Notes under the pieces: generated by a model
The model's input: the letters and a program-made list of their open reading frames with translations, nothing else
What the model was told of the DNA's origin: nothing
The model's database searches: none
In this document: positions 32,892 through 41,563 of the stretch, in pieces
Layout of the letters: each line of letters starts with the position of its first letter
How positions within the stretch are numbered: position 1 is the stretch's first letter
Source: Flavonifractor sp. AGMB03687
GTDB lineage: Bacteria > Bacillota > Clostridia > Oscillospirales > Oscillospiraceae
DNA: 64,000 nt
Reading direction: 5' to 3'
Assembly (NCBI RefSeq): GCF_017811815.1
Contig: NZ_JADKZI010000004.1
Location: 310,001-374,000, forward strand
Program-made: the position numbers and the translations under genes

Positions 32892-33815
32892 TCACCCCAT
32901 CTGCTGTGTGACCGGAGCAAGTGCCTGTGCCTCTGTGATCTCGGCCAGATCATCGTTCCAGTCCTTGTTCTGTGGGATCAGCCGGTCTGAGGCGATCCCG
33001 AACTGTTCCGCAACTCTCTCCGCGATCCGCAGGCAGGCGGTGTGTCCGGCCTTGTCGTTGTCCAGACACAGGAACACCTCGCGCAGTGCGGGATTCTGCT
33101 CCATCATCTGGAGCACAGGCTGGCTGGATGTTCCGCAGCAGGCCACATAGCTGTGCTCCTGCCAGCCCTCCGGGTACAGTGTTACAAAAGACAGCAGGTC
33201 AATAGGGGCCTCGAACACATACAGCCGGTTGCTGGTACCGGTCCAGTGGAAGCTGTACCGAGGGTCGCTGCCCGCCACATTGATGCGGAAGGTCTTGCCC
33301 AGATCGTTGGTGCTTCGCTTATGGGCATGACGGACAACGCCGTGTTCGTCTTTTCCGACAAACACGGCGTTGTGATATTCTGCGTCCTCATAGATGAGTC
33401 CTGCTCGGACGAAGGTATTCAGCACCTCCCGGTCGATGTGCCGTTTCTTCAGCAGGTATGCATAGAGACGGCGCATCGAATGGTTGGCGGGCGGCTGGAT
33501 GAATTCTCTTATGGGTTCTTCCTTCGGCTTTTGCGCCGGTGCATACGGCTGCCCCTGTTCGCCATCCAGCAGGCGGGTGACCGCCTCCGGGTAACTGAGA
33601 TGATAGAAATTCTGAACGAAGGAGACGGGGCCACCGCCTTCCCCGGTGGCGTGGTCGTACCACTCATTGCCCCGGACAGTGACGCTGTGGTCGCTGGTCA
33701 TGCGATACTCCGGGCCGGAGCGGATGAGTTTCTCTCCCTGGCGGCGCAGGAACTCAACGAGGTCAACAGAGCCAGCCCGGAGCTTCTGCTCCTCGGTAAA
33801 ATGAATATAGGGCAT
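32892..33815 (-). CDS. Toprim/DUF3991-family protein (primase-like)
   Basis: 307 residues. The first ~80 form a CHC2-like fold without a complete zinc site (TSDHSVTVRGNEWYDHATGEGGG). A toprim domain follows, with the acidic Glu in FEAPIDLL and the Asp-x-Asp in LCLDNDKAGH. These proteins accompany relaxases in Firmicutes ICEs and may prime or process transferred single strands. It lies between the relaxase and VirD4 genes with tight spacing. Confidence 0.85.
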   Translation of the reverse strand: MPYIHFTEEQKLRAGSVDLVEFLRRQGEKLIRSGPEYRMTSDHSVTVRGNEWYDHATGEGGGPVSFVQNFYHLSYPEAVTRLLDGEQGQPYAPAQKPKEEPIREFIQPPANHSMRRLYAYLLKKRHIDREVLNTFVRAGLIYEDAEYHNAVFVGKDEHGVVRHAHKRSTNDLGKTFRINVAGSDPRYSFHWTGTSNRLYVFEAPIDLLSFVTLYPEGWQEHSYVACCGTSSQPVLQMMEQNPALREVFLCLDNDKAGHTACLRIAERVAEQFGIASDRLIPQNKDWNDDLAEITEAQALAPVTQQMG

Positions 33816-33830
33816 TTTATCTCACCTCCA

Positions 33831-35675
33831 CTAAATTTGCTGCATTCGTTCTTCGTAATCGTCCGCCTTATGGCCCATGGCAATCTTCTTTTCCCTAATC
33901 CGCTGGCGCAGCTTTTTATCCGTAAACGAGATCGTTCTGGCAGGTCCCTTTGGCGTCTGCTCCTGAAAGATCCGGCTCATGTGGCGCAGGAGCCGGGTGG
34001 CACAGGAGAACAGGGATGGCCCCCGAAAGTCATCCATGTGGTCAAGGAAATATTGAGCATACTCGCTGCCCTGCGCCGCCGCCAGCGTGAACCAGCGGAC
34101 GGCGGCGTCCCCGTCCTTCGGAATCTCCTTGCCCAGCAGATAGAGCTTGCCCAGGGCATACTGGGCGTATTGGTTCCCCCGTTCAGCGGAGGCGGTCAGC
34201 CAGCGGACGCCCTCGGCGGTATCCTTTGAGACATTCTCTCCTTGGAGCAGGAGTTTACCCAGCCGATACTGAGAAAATTGGTTTCCAGCTTCCGCAGACT
34301 GTTTGAGCCACTCCACAGCGGCAGGAATATCCCGCCGCAGACCGTCGCCGCCGTTGAGGAGCAGCTTGGCCAGAGCGTATGCGGCGGAGTCATTTCCCCG
34401 CGCAGCGGCCTTTTGAAACAATGCCGCAGCCATCAGTGCGTCCTGCTCCACGCCATGGCCGTCCCGGTAGGCTTTGCCGAGGGCGTATTGCTTGTCGGAA
34501 TCCAACTCAGGTTCATCTGTTTCTTCCGGCTCGGGCGGCGCGAACACAGCGGACAGCTCGCCCAGCCGCACCGCCTCCTGGATGACCAGATTCTTGATCC
34601 GCTTGAACTCTTTCTGCTGGGATAGCGGAAGGCGTGGCGGCAGATCGTCCTTGTAGGTGTGGAGTACTTCTTCCCGTAACTCATACCATAGGTCATACGC
34701 CTGCGCGACGCGCCCGTCCTTTGCCAGCTCGTCCACGATCTCGTCCACCACCGACTTCAGCGGCGCTTTCAGATAGCCGTACTGCTTTTTGCCGGAGATG
34801 GTTTGCAGTTTCCCGGCCAGCTGCTCCATGAGCTGCTCGATACGCGGGTTGTCCAGCGTACTATCTTTCATCTGCTCCGTAAGCTGGCGCATGACCTCGC
34901 TGGCCTCCTGAGTGAGCGCGTCCCGCCGCTGGGTCTGCCGCTCATAGAGCGACACAAGGTCCTGCTGGAAGATCCGCTTGGCCAGCCCGGACTTGATCTG
35001 GGCGATGCCCGTTTTGGTCAGGTAGCCGGACTTGCCGTCCGCGCTGTAGCAGACCATGTGCAGATGCGGGTGGTGGGCCTCATCGTGAAAGGCGGCGTAC
35101 CAGCGAAACTGCTCCCACGGGATCTTCATGGCCGCCGCCATCTCCACCGCATAGCTGTTGAGCAGTTCCCTCCACCGTGCCGCGTCCTCATAGCCCAGCC
35201 GGGCGGCGTCCTCCCGCCGCAGGGAGATGATGGGCAGCCACACATTGCCGGGATGGTGCGCCACCTCGTCCGCGATCTGGGACAGCGTCAGCGGATCGTC
35301 CGAGCCGGTGAACAGAGCGTGCGCCCCGGTGCGCTGGGCACGGGGACGGCTGGCGATGTAGCTGATGTAGTTTTCCTTTTTCGCCAGCGAGTCGTAGTTG
35401 TCCTCCAGCGCACGGGTGATGAACTCCGAGGCGTTGCCGCGGGTGGGCGAGGCCAGATAGTCCTCGTACTCGAACAGTCCCCGGCTCAGCGGGAAGTCTC
35501 GGATGAGCTGCTCCACCATCTCCCGCTGTTTTTTCGTGGCGGGCAGTCCCGCCGCGTCAGGGGCGATGCGCTGCGCACCCTTGCGGGTGGCCATGTAGCG
35601 GACGTAGTTTCCCAGGTGTGCGGCCTGCGCCGCGCCGCCCTTGAGATAGGGGCACTTGAAGATGACGCGAGGCAT
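33831..35675 (-). CDS. MobP-type relaxase with C-terminal Sel1 repeats
   Basis: 614 residues. The N-terminus HLGNYVRYMATRKG holds the candidate catalytic Tyr. HDEAHHPHLH (197-206) is the histidine triad that binds the metal in HUH relaxases. After a helical middle part come four Sel1-like repeats (about 395-545; for example ALGKAYRDGHGVEQDALMAA), a protein-interaction module. It should nick oriT and pilot the strand through the T4SS. The likely oriT is in the non-coding stretch beyond the RHH gene (36099-36542). Confidence 0.9.
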   Translation of the reverse strand: MPRVIFKCPYLKGGAAQAAHLGNYVRYMATRKGAQRIAPDAAGLPATKKQREMVEQLIRDFPLSRGLFEYEDYLASPTRGNASEFITRALEDNYDSLAKKENYISYIASRPRAQRTGAHALFTGSDDPLTLSQIADEVAHHPGNVWLPIISLRREDAARLGYEDAARWRELLNSYAVEMAAAMKIPWEQFRWYAAFHDEAHHPHLHMVCYSADGKSGYLTKTGIAQIKSGLAKRIFQQDLVSLYERQTQRRDALTQEASEVMRQLTEQMKDSTLDNPRIEQLMEQLAGKLQTISGKKQYGYLKAPLKSVVDEIVDELAKDGRVAQAYDLWYELREEVLHTYKDDLPPRLPLSQQKEFKRIKNLVIQEAVRLGELSAVFAPPEPEETDEPELDSDKQYALGKAYRDGHGVEQDALMAAALFQKAAARGNDSAAYALAKLLLNGGDGLRRDIPAAVEWLKQSAEAGNQFSQYRLGKLLLQGENVSKDTAEGVRWLTASAERGNQYAQYALGKLYLLGKEIPKDGDAAVRWFTLAAAQGSEYAQYFLDHMDDFRGPSLFSCATRLLRHMSRIFQEQTPKGPARTISFTDKKLRQRIREKKIAMGHKADDYEERMQQI

Positions 35676-35690
35676 GAAGCGTCACCGCCG

Positions 35691-36098
35691 TCAGTCCGCG
35701 CCGCGCTGATACGCCACCGCGTTCTCCAGCGTGATGCCGCCGTTGGTCTTTTTCACATTTTGGACGCACCGGCCCCGCAGTTCCCGCAGCTGCTCCTCCG
35801 GAATTTCCATGCCCGCGGCCAGGATGTTCATCATCATGTCCATCTCCACCGCCAGCTTGAACAGGATGCGGCAGATATGTGTCTCGCTGCTCTGCACGGT
35901 GGCACGGATGGCGGACACCAGCATGGGCGGCAGTACGGAGAAGCAATCCTGGGAGGCCAGGTAGTCGCAGTAGAACCGTAAGGCGTTCTCCACGAACTCG
36001 TTTTGACTGCGGACATTTGCCAGCGGCATGGCTGTTTTAATCTTGCGGTCAGTATCAGAATCGATCCGCATCAGAAATTTTACTTTTTCTTCTGTCAT
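35691..36098 (-). CDS. MobC-like relaxosome accessory protein
   Basis: 135 residues. The N-terminus KVKFLMRIDSDTDRKIKTAM has the beta-strand and helix of a ribbon-helix-helix domain, and the rest is helical. It is placed directly before the relaxase gene, as relaxosome DNA-binding proteins usually are. Two copies of TGATAGCAT (36133-36141, 36201-36209) upstream are possible binding sites, so it may repress its own operon. Confidence 0.78.
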   Translation of the reverse strand: MTEEKVKFLMRIDSDTDRKIKTAMPLANVRSQNEFVENALRFYCDYLASQDCFSVLPPMLVSAIRATVQSSETHICRILFKLAVEMDMMMNILAAGMEIPEEQLRELRGRCVQNVKKTNGGITLENAVAYQRGAD

Positions 36099-36542
36099 TC
36101 AGAATACCTCCGATATAAACTGAAAATAGCTGTGATAGCATTTTTGAAACTGCAAACACCGCTGGAACTGTCGGGATTTTTGGCAGGTTCATATCAGATT
36201 TGATAGCATCGGCAAAGAAGTGATAACACTGGGTTTAGCAAAAAGGTACCGAAAAACTGTCGTGACCAGCCTAAAAAGCGTATCTCCGACCCGCATTGCG
36301 GGGCGGTGTGATACAGGGTGATTGCACCCTTTTATCCAGCACTTTTTTCGTCCCCCCGCAAAGCGGCCATTTGTGCCTTCCCGTTTCCCGCCACACGCTG
36401 GCAACACGGCGCTTTGCCGCGCCAGTGGGCTGGGACGCTGCCCACCCCCGCAAAGCGGCACACAGGGCGGGACAGGGGCAACGGCGGGGAGAACAGTAGG
36501 GGCGCTCCATCGCAATGGAGCGCCCCCTGTTTGGGCTGCCAA
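36099..36542. other. Structured non-coding region, probable oriT
   Basis: 444 bp without a convincing gene between the mobilisation genes. It holds TGATAGCAT twice (36133, 36201), a CCCGC/GCGGG hairpin (36290-36302), an AGGGTG/CACCCT hairpin with loop ATTG (36315-36330) and the 12-bp hairpin at 36499-36526. Several open frames overlap on both strands, but all look like products of high GC. The position next to the RHH and relaxase genes and the cluster of inverted repeats fit an origin of transfer. The nick site cannot be named. Confidence 0.55.
36499..36526 (-). terminator. Perfect 12-bp hairpin after the gene at 36543
   Basis: GGGGCGCTCCAT (36499-36510) pairs with ATGGAGCGCCCC (36515-36526), loop CGCA, 17 nt after the stop. 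There is no U-tract, so it is either a Rho-independent hairpin with poor release or a part of the oriT structure. Confidence 0.5.
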
Positions 36543-37013
36543 TCAGCCGGCTGTGATCTCAGGTAACTCCCGCTCCGCGGGCGTCTTCTCGATCCAGTCC
36601 AGCAGGTTCTGGCACTCCGCCAGTTCATCGGCCAGCTTGAACATCGCTGCGCGCTGCTCCCAGTTGTCCAGCCGGACGGCGGTTTCGAACAGGTCCCACA
36701 CGTTGTCCAGTGTTTCCATCCCGCTGGCGTTCATGGGCAGTTCTTCTTCCGGCAGGATATGGTTGACATTCTCGCCGGCCGCGATCCTGCGGAGGACATC
36801 CTTCTCCCTCTGGATGAGGCCGAGGTTCTCAGCGGTGGCCTCAGCGGGGAGGCCCCACGCCTTACCAATCAGGGTGACGGCCTCCTCGTAGTGGGCCAGG
36901 CTGATGTCCTCCTCACTGGGGGCGTCGCTGACGCTCTCACCGTGGATGATCATCAAAGCCAGAGCCTCCTCGGTGATCCTCATTTGAAATTCCTGCGCTC
37001 TCTCAGTTGTCAT
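36543..37013 (-). CDS. Hypothetical ICE protein, acidic helical
   Basis: 156 residues, helical and acidic, without membrane segments. I do not recognise a domain. ATG 37013 has AGGAGG at 8 nt. It is the only gene between the boxed promoter at 37065-37111 and the probable oriT, so it is the first gene of the mobilisation transcript. This suggests a role in DNA transfer control. The role is inference. Confidence 0.7.
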   Translation of the reverse strand: MTTERAQEFQMRITEEALALMIIHGESVSDAPSEEDISLAHYEEAVTLIGKAWGLPAEATAENLGLIQREKDVLRRIAAGENVNHILPEEELPMNASGMETLDNVWDLFETAVRLDNWEQRAAMFKLADELAECQNLLDWIEKTPAERELPEITAG

Positions 37014-37064
37014 ATCGTTGTTCCTCCTGTTGTTATTTTGTGCCGCTCCTGGCGGCTTGCAAAC

Positions 37065-37111
37065 ACAATGGCACACCTTCGCCGGAAAAGCTATTCAGCA
37101 AAGCCAACGAA
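37065..37111 (-). promoter_or_regulatory. Conserved ICE promoter box, copy 2 (mobilisation operon)
   Basis: Minus strand: TTCGTTGGCTTTGCTGAATA (continuing AGCT) at 37111-37089, exactly 18 nt, then CATTGT (37070-37065). The ATG of the first mobilisation gene is 51 nt further on. Same layout as 6685-6730 and 48324-48370. Confidence 0.6.
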
Positions 37112-37137
37112 AAATAGCACCAGCAGATTGACATAGA

Positions 37138-38175
37138 TCACATTGCAGGGCCGATGGGCGGCGCCATATCCTCCGCCATGCACTGTGCGCTGTAGTCAGC
37201 AAGGCTCATGCCCGTCTGCTGCTGGCAGTAGTCCTCCATCTTCGGAAGGAGGAGCGCCTGCTCCTCCTCGCTGAGACAGTACTTGTAGTCCTGCTCGCTG
37301 CCATCGCCATGCACCAGGAACACTTCCAGCGTGTCGCAGACGCGGCGGTGCTCCATATCGTAGTTGGCATAGATGTTCAGCCAGTCATCATTCTCATCGG
37401 TGCAGACGTGTGTGCCGAATACTTTGTCGACGTCGAAAGCGGTATCCAGATAGAACTCCAGCAGGTTTTCGTTCTGCTCGATGTCCCCGCTGAAGGAGAT
37501 GTCCCCGGTTCGGAGCATCCGGCTGCCGGTGAGATATCCAGGCTCAATTTCCTGGGTGAGCTGTTTTCCATCGAGATGGTTGAGGAACACCTTCCACCGC
37601 TCCTCCAACGACGTATAGGCTCTCTTATTTGCATAGTAGGCGGCGCTGCTGACATCCCTGATTCGGAAACACTGCCAGCCGTCCATGATATGGAGCGCGT
37701 TGAAGCGGCCGGAGTCCAGGTCGATGTCGAATGCCCCGGTCACCCGTCCGGTGTTCTCCAGCCGCTCCGACACATAGTCATTGAACTGCTCACGGGAGAT
37801 CTTCTCCCCGCGGGAAAACATTCCGGTGAACCGTGCGGGAGAGTTCTCAGGGGGCTTGCGGAGATAGCTGCGCAGCCGGGCGGCCACCTGGAGCATCTCC
37901 AGATTCTCCTCGGCCACGAAGTAGGTATCGCCGCCGTCCTCCGTCACATGGAACACGGCGAAGCGGCGGGCGGCTTCCTGCGCCTGCTTGTTCTCCTGCT
38001 CCTCCTGCCAGATCTCCTGGCTGATGCGGCTGTACTCCGTGTCCGGGATCAGGGCGTTGATGAGCTCGTCCAGGTGCTCATTGAGCTTGTCCTCCACTGT
38101 CTCACCTTTCAGCTGGCGGCTCAGCGCGTCGTACCATCGCCCGTCGAGCCATAGGGTGATTTCTCTACTGTTCAT
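37138..38175 (-). CDS. Hypothetical ICE protein
   Basis: 345 residues, soluble and acidic. I recognise no domain. It begins MNSREITLWLDGRWYDALSR and has a Trp/Tyr-rich middle part. ATG 38175 follows AGGAGG at 9 nt and overlaps the end of the DUF6103 gene by 11 nt, so the two are coupled. It ends the operon that runs from the M23 and ankyrin genes. Confidence 0.75.
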   Translation of the reverse strand: MNSREITLWLDGRWYDALSRQLKGETVEDKLNEHLDELINALIPDTEYSRISQEIWQEEQENKQAQEAARRFAVFHVTEDGGDTYFVAEENLEMLQVAARLRSYLRKPPENSPARFTGMFSRGEKISREQFNDYVSERLENTGRVTGAFDIDLDSGRFNALHIMDGWQCFRIRDVSSAAYYANKRAYTSLEERWKVFLNHLDGKQLTQEIEPGYLTGSRMLRTGDISFSGDIEQNENLLEFYLDTAFDVDKVFGTHVCTDENDDWLNIYANYDMEHRRVCDTLEVFLVHGDGSEQDYKYCLSEEEQALLLPKMEDYCQQQTGMSLADYSAQCMAEDMAPPIGPAM

Positions 38176-38440
38176 TGCGTGCATCCTCCTTCTGCGCAAG
38201 TGGTGCAACAGGACGCGGTTCCTGCTTCGGCTGGCTTGGCCGCGTCGGACGCTTGGGACGAACTGGCGCGGCTTTTCTGTCCAGAAACTCCCGCACCGGT
38301 TCAGGTACAGCCTGTTCATAGAGCTGCCGCAGGGCCTCCTCCATGCGTTTCTGGACGCTGGAATGCTCCTTCCCCAAATAGAACTCCAGCGCCTCCAGCC
38401 GCTCACAGTCGAAGCTGATTGTGATTTCACTTTTTTCCAT
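38165..38440 (-). CDS. DUF6103-family protein
   Basis: 91 residues. The N-terminus SEITISFDCERLEALEFYLG and the middle part with VPEPVREFLDRK match, from memory, the DUF6103 family of Firmicutes ICEs. The tail is rich in Pro, Lys and Arg. The first strand-helix unit is similar to ribbon-helix-helix proteins, so DNA binding is possible. ATG 38440 follows GGAGG at 8 nt. Confidence 0.7.
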   Translation of the reverse strand: MEKSEITISFDCERLEALEFYLGKEHSSVQKRMEEALRQLYEQAVPEPVREFLDRKAAPVRPKRPTRPSQPKQEPRPVAPLAQKEDARNEQ

Positions 38441-38457
38441 GGTGACAGCCTCCAATC

Positions 38458-39261
38458 TTATTGCATCGTCATTGTCATGGCGGGGCTGTCCGCGACCCGC
38501 ATTTCGTAGGGACCTCCAGCCCAGCGGATCCCAGGCAAATTCAGAAAGCAGTCGCCGGCCTCGTTCATGATCGCCAGATCGAACTCTGACGCGTCCACCA
38601 CACCCATGGGGTTATCCAGCCCAGCGCCGTTGTAGACCACGCAGAGCGCGGGCCAATCGGTTACCTCTGGATACCGCTCAGAGAGTTTCCTGAACAGCAG
38701 TGTATCCGTGACTTCTTCCGGCGTGGTCACCGCGCCGGATACATAGGCGCTCTCGCAGGGGCCGGTCTCCCAGCCCAGAAGGATACGGGTGAACCGAATG
38801 GGCATCCGGGCGGTCATGTGGCGGAGCATGGACGCCGACTGGTCATAGGCGTCGTGCAGCCCATTTGACACGCCGGCCCACGGCAGATGGGAGGCCATGT
38901 CCTCCAGCAAATCCCGGACAACGGCAATCTGCCGCCTGCGGTCATCGCCGGCTGCTTCCACCGCAGAGAGGTAGCATTGCAGTTCCCGGATCGTCTCTTT
39001 CTGCGATTGAACTGTGGCAGGCTCTGCGGCAAAGCTGCCGCGGGCCTGTGCCAGCCGCTGGTCGAACCGCTCCATCTGCTTTGGGTCAGGCCGCACTCCA
39101 TCCAGCCGGGCCATGCCCTGAAGGATCGCGTCGATCCAGAACCGGCGTGTTTCCGACCAGGGCGGTTCGTCCTGCCGTTGGTGACGCTCGATTCCATTCT
39201 GCCGTTCTATGGCATAGGCGGTGAGGCCCTCTTCTGCAAGAGCAATATTAAAACTTGACAT
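38458..39261 (-). CDS. Hypothetical ICE protein
   Basis: 267 residues, soluble, with no recognised domain. The N-terminus is MSSFNIALAEEGLTAYAIE. A helical middle and a hydrophobic C-terminal part with CVVYNGAGLDNPMGVV follow. ATG 39261 has AAGGAG at 8 nt. It lies between the gene at 39431 and the DUF6103 gene on one strand. Confidence 0.7.
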   Translation of the reverse strand: MSSFNIALAEEGLTAYAIERQNGIERHQRQDEPPWSETRRFWIDAILQGMARLDGVRPDPKQMERFDQRLAQARGSFAAEPATVQSQKETIRELQCYLSAVEAAGDDRRRQIAVVRDLLEDMASHLPWAGVSNGLHDAYDQSASMLRHMTARMPIRFTRILLGWETGPCESAYVSGAVTTPEEVTDTLLFRKLSERYPEVTDWPALCVVYNGAGLDNPMGVVDASEFDLAIMNEAGDCFLNLPGIRWAGGPYEMRVADSPAMTMTMQ

Positions 39262-39430
39262 GGTCATCTCTCCTTCATCGTTATCTGGGGAGCATCTGTC
39301 TGCGCCTCCGCCTGCTGGGTGTTCCAGCTTGCCTCGACCTCCCGCAGATAGGCCGGCCAAGTCCTGGTTCTCACCAAACAGGGGGCGCACATGGGGGAAG
39401 CCATAACTGTCCATGAGTCTGCCGCCCCCT

Positions 39431-40477
39431 TTATTGAATGAATTTCATGCTCTGAGCCTCCGGCTTATAGGCATCGAGGACAGAGCGGAACTGCTCCAGC
39501 CGTTCCGGCTTCACGCCGTCAATCACGATCTCCGTGCCGTCCTCCCCGGCGCGGGTCTCCAGAACGCGGGCGTCCAGCACATCGGAGAAGCGTTTTCGCT
39601 CCGCACGGGTCAGTTCCTCCTCCTGTTCAAGGAATATCGGTTCTCCACCCTGGGTGTGGACGAGAGACAGATCCTCGGCCAGCTCGTACTGGAGAATGTC
39701 CCGCAGAGAGATATCAGAGTTTTCCGGCAGGGCTATGACGGCACCCGCGGCCAGCATGGCCTCGACGGTGAGGTATCCGCGTGCCAGGATCTCCTCATTC
39801 GGCATTTGCAGGCCGTCGTGAAGAGTGGAGTAGATACCTTCACTTTCAAAAAGCTCACAGAACACCTCTACCGCGTCATAGAAAAGCCGGGTCTTCTGTT
39901 CCTCCGGAAGTTTGGCGAAGTAGCACGGTTTCTGGCCTTGAATCCTGGGACAGAAACTGGGGTGGTACGCTATGTCGAGCCCTGTATCGGTCAGTACCGC
40001 CGAGGCTATCTCTCTGCGGCGTGTGAGCACATCCAGCAGCATCCCGTCCAGGCCGTTTCCTCTGCGGATCGTGATCCCGGTCCGCTTCTCCAGCTCCTCG
40101 AAACTGACGCCCCAGTTCCCGTTCTCTGTGGCCTCCGTACCCTGCCGGACGATGAAGTCCGCCGCCCGCTCCAGTCTGGCGTTGAGGATATCCCGCATCC
40201 CCGGCAGATAGGCGGCGAGGCGTGGGTAATCATAGCCGTCGGAATAGACCAGCACACCGTCCTCGCTGCCCTGGCCCAGCGCCAGCAGGCAGTGGATGGC
40301 TCTGTTGTCGACGAACATCCGGCTTTTGTTCTCCGCAATGAACGGCTGATTTGTGAGCGGTGTGATCACCAGCGCGGAAAACTCCGCCGTTGATAACTCC
40401 ACCACCTTCTCGATTTGACAATCATCCATCTGAAAATTGTTGGGTCTGTTCAAGAGATTTGCTTTGATTTTCATCAC
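39431..40477 (-). CDS. Hypothetical ICE protein
   Basis: 348 residues, soluble, mixed alpha/beta. The C-terminal part around YELAEDLSLVHTQGGEPIFL and the closing helix resemble no family I can name with confidence. GAGG lies 8 nt before the ATG at 40477. It follows the M23 hydrolase gene by 18 nt. Confidence 0.7.
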   Translation of the reverse strand: MMKIKANLLNRPNNFQMDDCQIEKVVELSTAEFSALVITPLTNQPFIAENKSRMFVDNRAIHCLLALGQGSEDGVLVYSDGYDYPRLAAYLPGMRDILNARLERAADFIVRQGTEATENGNWGVSFEELEKRTGITIRRGNGLDGMLLDVLTRRREIASAVLTDTGLDIAYHPSFCPRIQGQKPCYFAKLPEEQKTRLFYDAVEVFCELFESEGIYSTLHDGLQMPNEEILARGYLTVEAMLAAGAVIALPENSDISLRDILQYELAEDLSLVHTQGGEPIFLEQEEELTRAERKRFSDVLDARVLETRAGEDGTEIVIDGVKPERLEQFRSVLDAYKPEAQSMKFIQ

Positions 40478-40495
40478 ATTTTCCTTTCCTCTGCC

Positions 40496-41563
40496 CTATG
40501 GCAGATAGCTGCGCGGGTTCGTCCGCTCCCCGTTGACCCGCACCTCGAAGTGGAGGTGCGGACCGGTGGACCGTCCGGTGGAGCCGGACAGGGCGACCAC
40601 ATCCCCTGCCTCCACCGTCCGGCCCGCCGAGGCCAGCAGTTGGGAACAGTGGCCGTATAGAGTGGACAGGCCATCGCCGTGGTCGATGATGATATAGTAG
40701 CCGTACCCGCCCTGGTTGTAGGCGGAGACTGTCACCGTCCCCGGCAGGGCGGCGCGGATCGGCGTGCCGGTGGGTACCGCCAGGTCCATGCCGGTATGTC
40801 CCCGGCGCTCTCCCGTGATGGGGTCGATACGATTGCCGAACTCCGAGGTGACCACGCTCCGCCAGTTCTCCCCGATGGGAGAGCAGAAGCCGTCCGCCCC
40901 GATGAACGGCACATCCGAACCGGAAAAGCCGCTGCCGCTCCCGGTGTAGCCATAGCGGATCAGACTGTAGACGCTGTCCGCATTGGCTTGTTGATCATCG
41001 GTGGACTCTGTGCCCAGCACGGCGTAGATGTTCTTGTAGACCTGTGCCAGATCCTCGATAGGTACTGCCACGGTATAGGTTTCTTCTTCCTCTGTGGTAG
41101 TTCCATCTTCATTCGCTATGATTACGGTGCGGGTGCGCTCCTCATAGGTGACGAAGCAGTCCGCAAACGCCCGGCAGTCCTGGCGGCTGGGACTTTCCGC
41201 GCCGAAGTACAGAGCATAAAAGATGGCCTTGACACGGATACCGTCAAGGCCATTTTCATCCTCTGCCTGTGCGTTGATTTCAGCGATGGCTCCATCCAGC
41301 AAAGCGAAACAGGTCTGCATCTCTCCGATATAGGCACGGTACTCGTCCGGGAGTTCCGCAGGAATCGTCCCGCCGTAGAAGCACAGCTCCACCACAGAGA
41401 GGTTGTGGGAGGCGGAGCCCGAACCCAGAGAGCATAAAAAGGCGATGAGCAGGATCACCGGAGAGAGGATGGCCACCAGCACCCAGCCCAGCTTCTTCCG
41501 GGTATTTTCATCCGAGAGGGCGGCGATGGCCGCTTTGACTACCGCGGCGGCTGTGGCGCTCAT
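40496..41563 (-). CDS. Membrane-anchored M23 peptidase of the transfer apparatus
   Basis: 355 residues: one N-terminal membrane span (LGWVLVAILSPVILLIAFLC), an extracellular region that looks lysozyme-like in helix pattern, and a C-terminal M23/LytM peptidase with HTGMDLAVP and HLHFEVRVNGE zinc ligands. In Gram-positive T4SS such a VirB1-type hydrolase opens the cell wall for the channel. Start ATG overlaps the stop of the ankyrin gene (ATGA at 41560-41563). Confidence 0.88.
   Translation of the reverse strand: MSATAAAVVKAAIAALSDENTRKKLGWVLVAILSPVILLIAFLCSLGSGSASHNLSVVELCFYGGTIPAELPDEYRAYIGEMQTCFALLDGAIAEINAQAEDENGLDGIRVKAIFYALYFGAESPSRQDCRAFADCFVTYEERTRTVIIANEDGTTTEEEETYTVAVPIEDLAQVYKNIYAVLGTESTDDQQANADSVYSLIRYGYTGSGSGFSGSDVPFIGADGFCSPIGENWRSVVTSEFGNRIDPITGERRGHTGMDLAVPTGTPIRAALPGTVTVSAYNQGGYGYYIIIDHGDGLSTLYGHCSQLLASAGRTVEAGDVVALSGSTGRSTGPHLHFEVRVNGERTNPRSYLP

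Noticed and set aside
36189-36542. Overlapping minus- and plus-strand frames in the oriT region
   Set aside because: No ribosome binding sites, many Arg/Pro/Cys codons as in frames over GC-rich non-coding DNA, and hairpins within.
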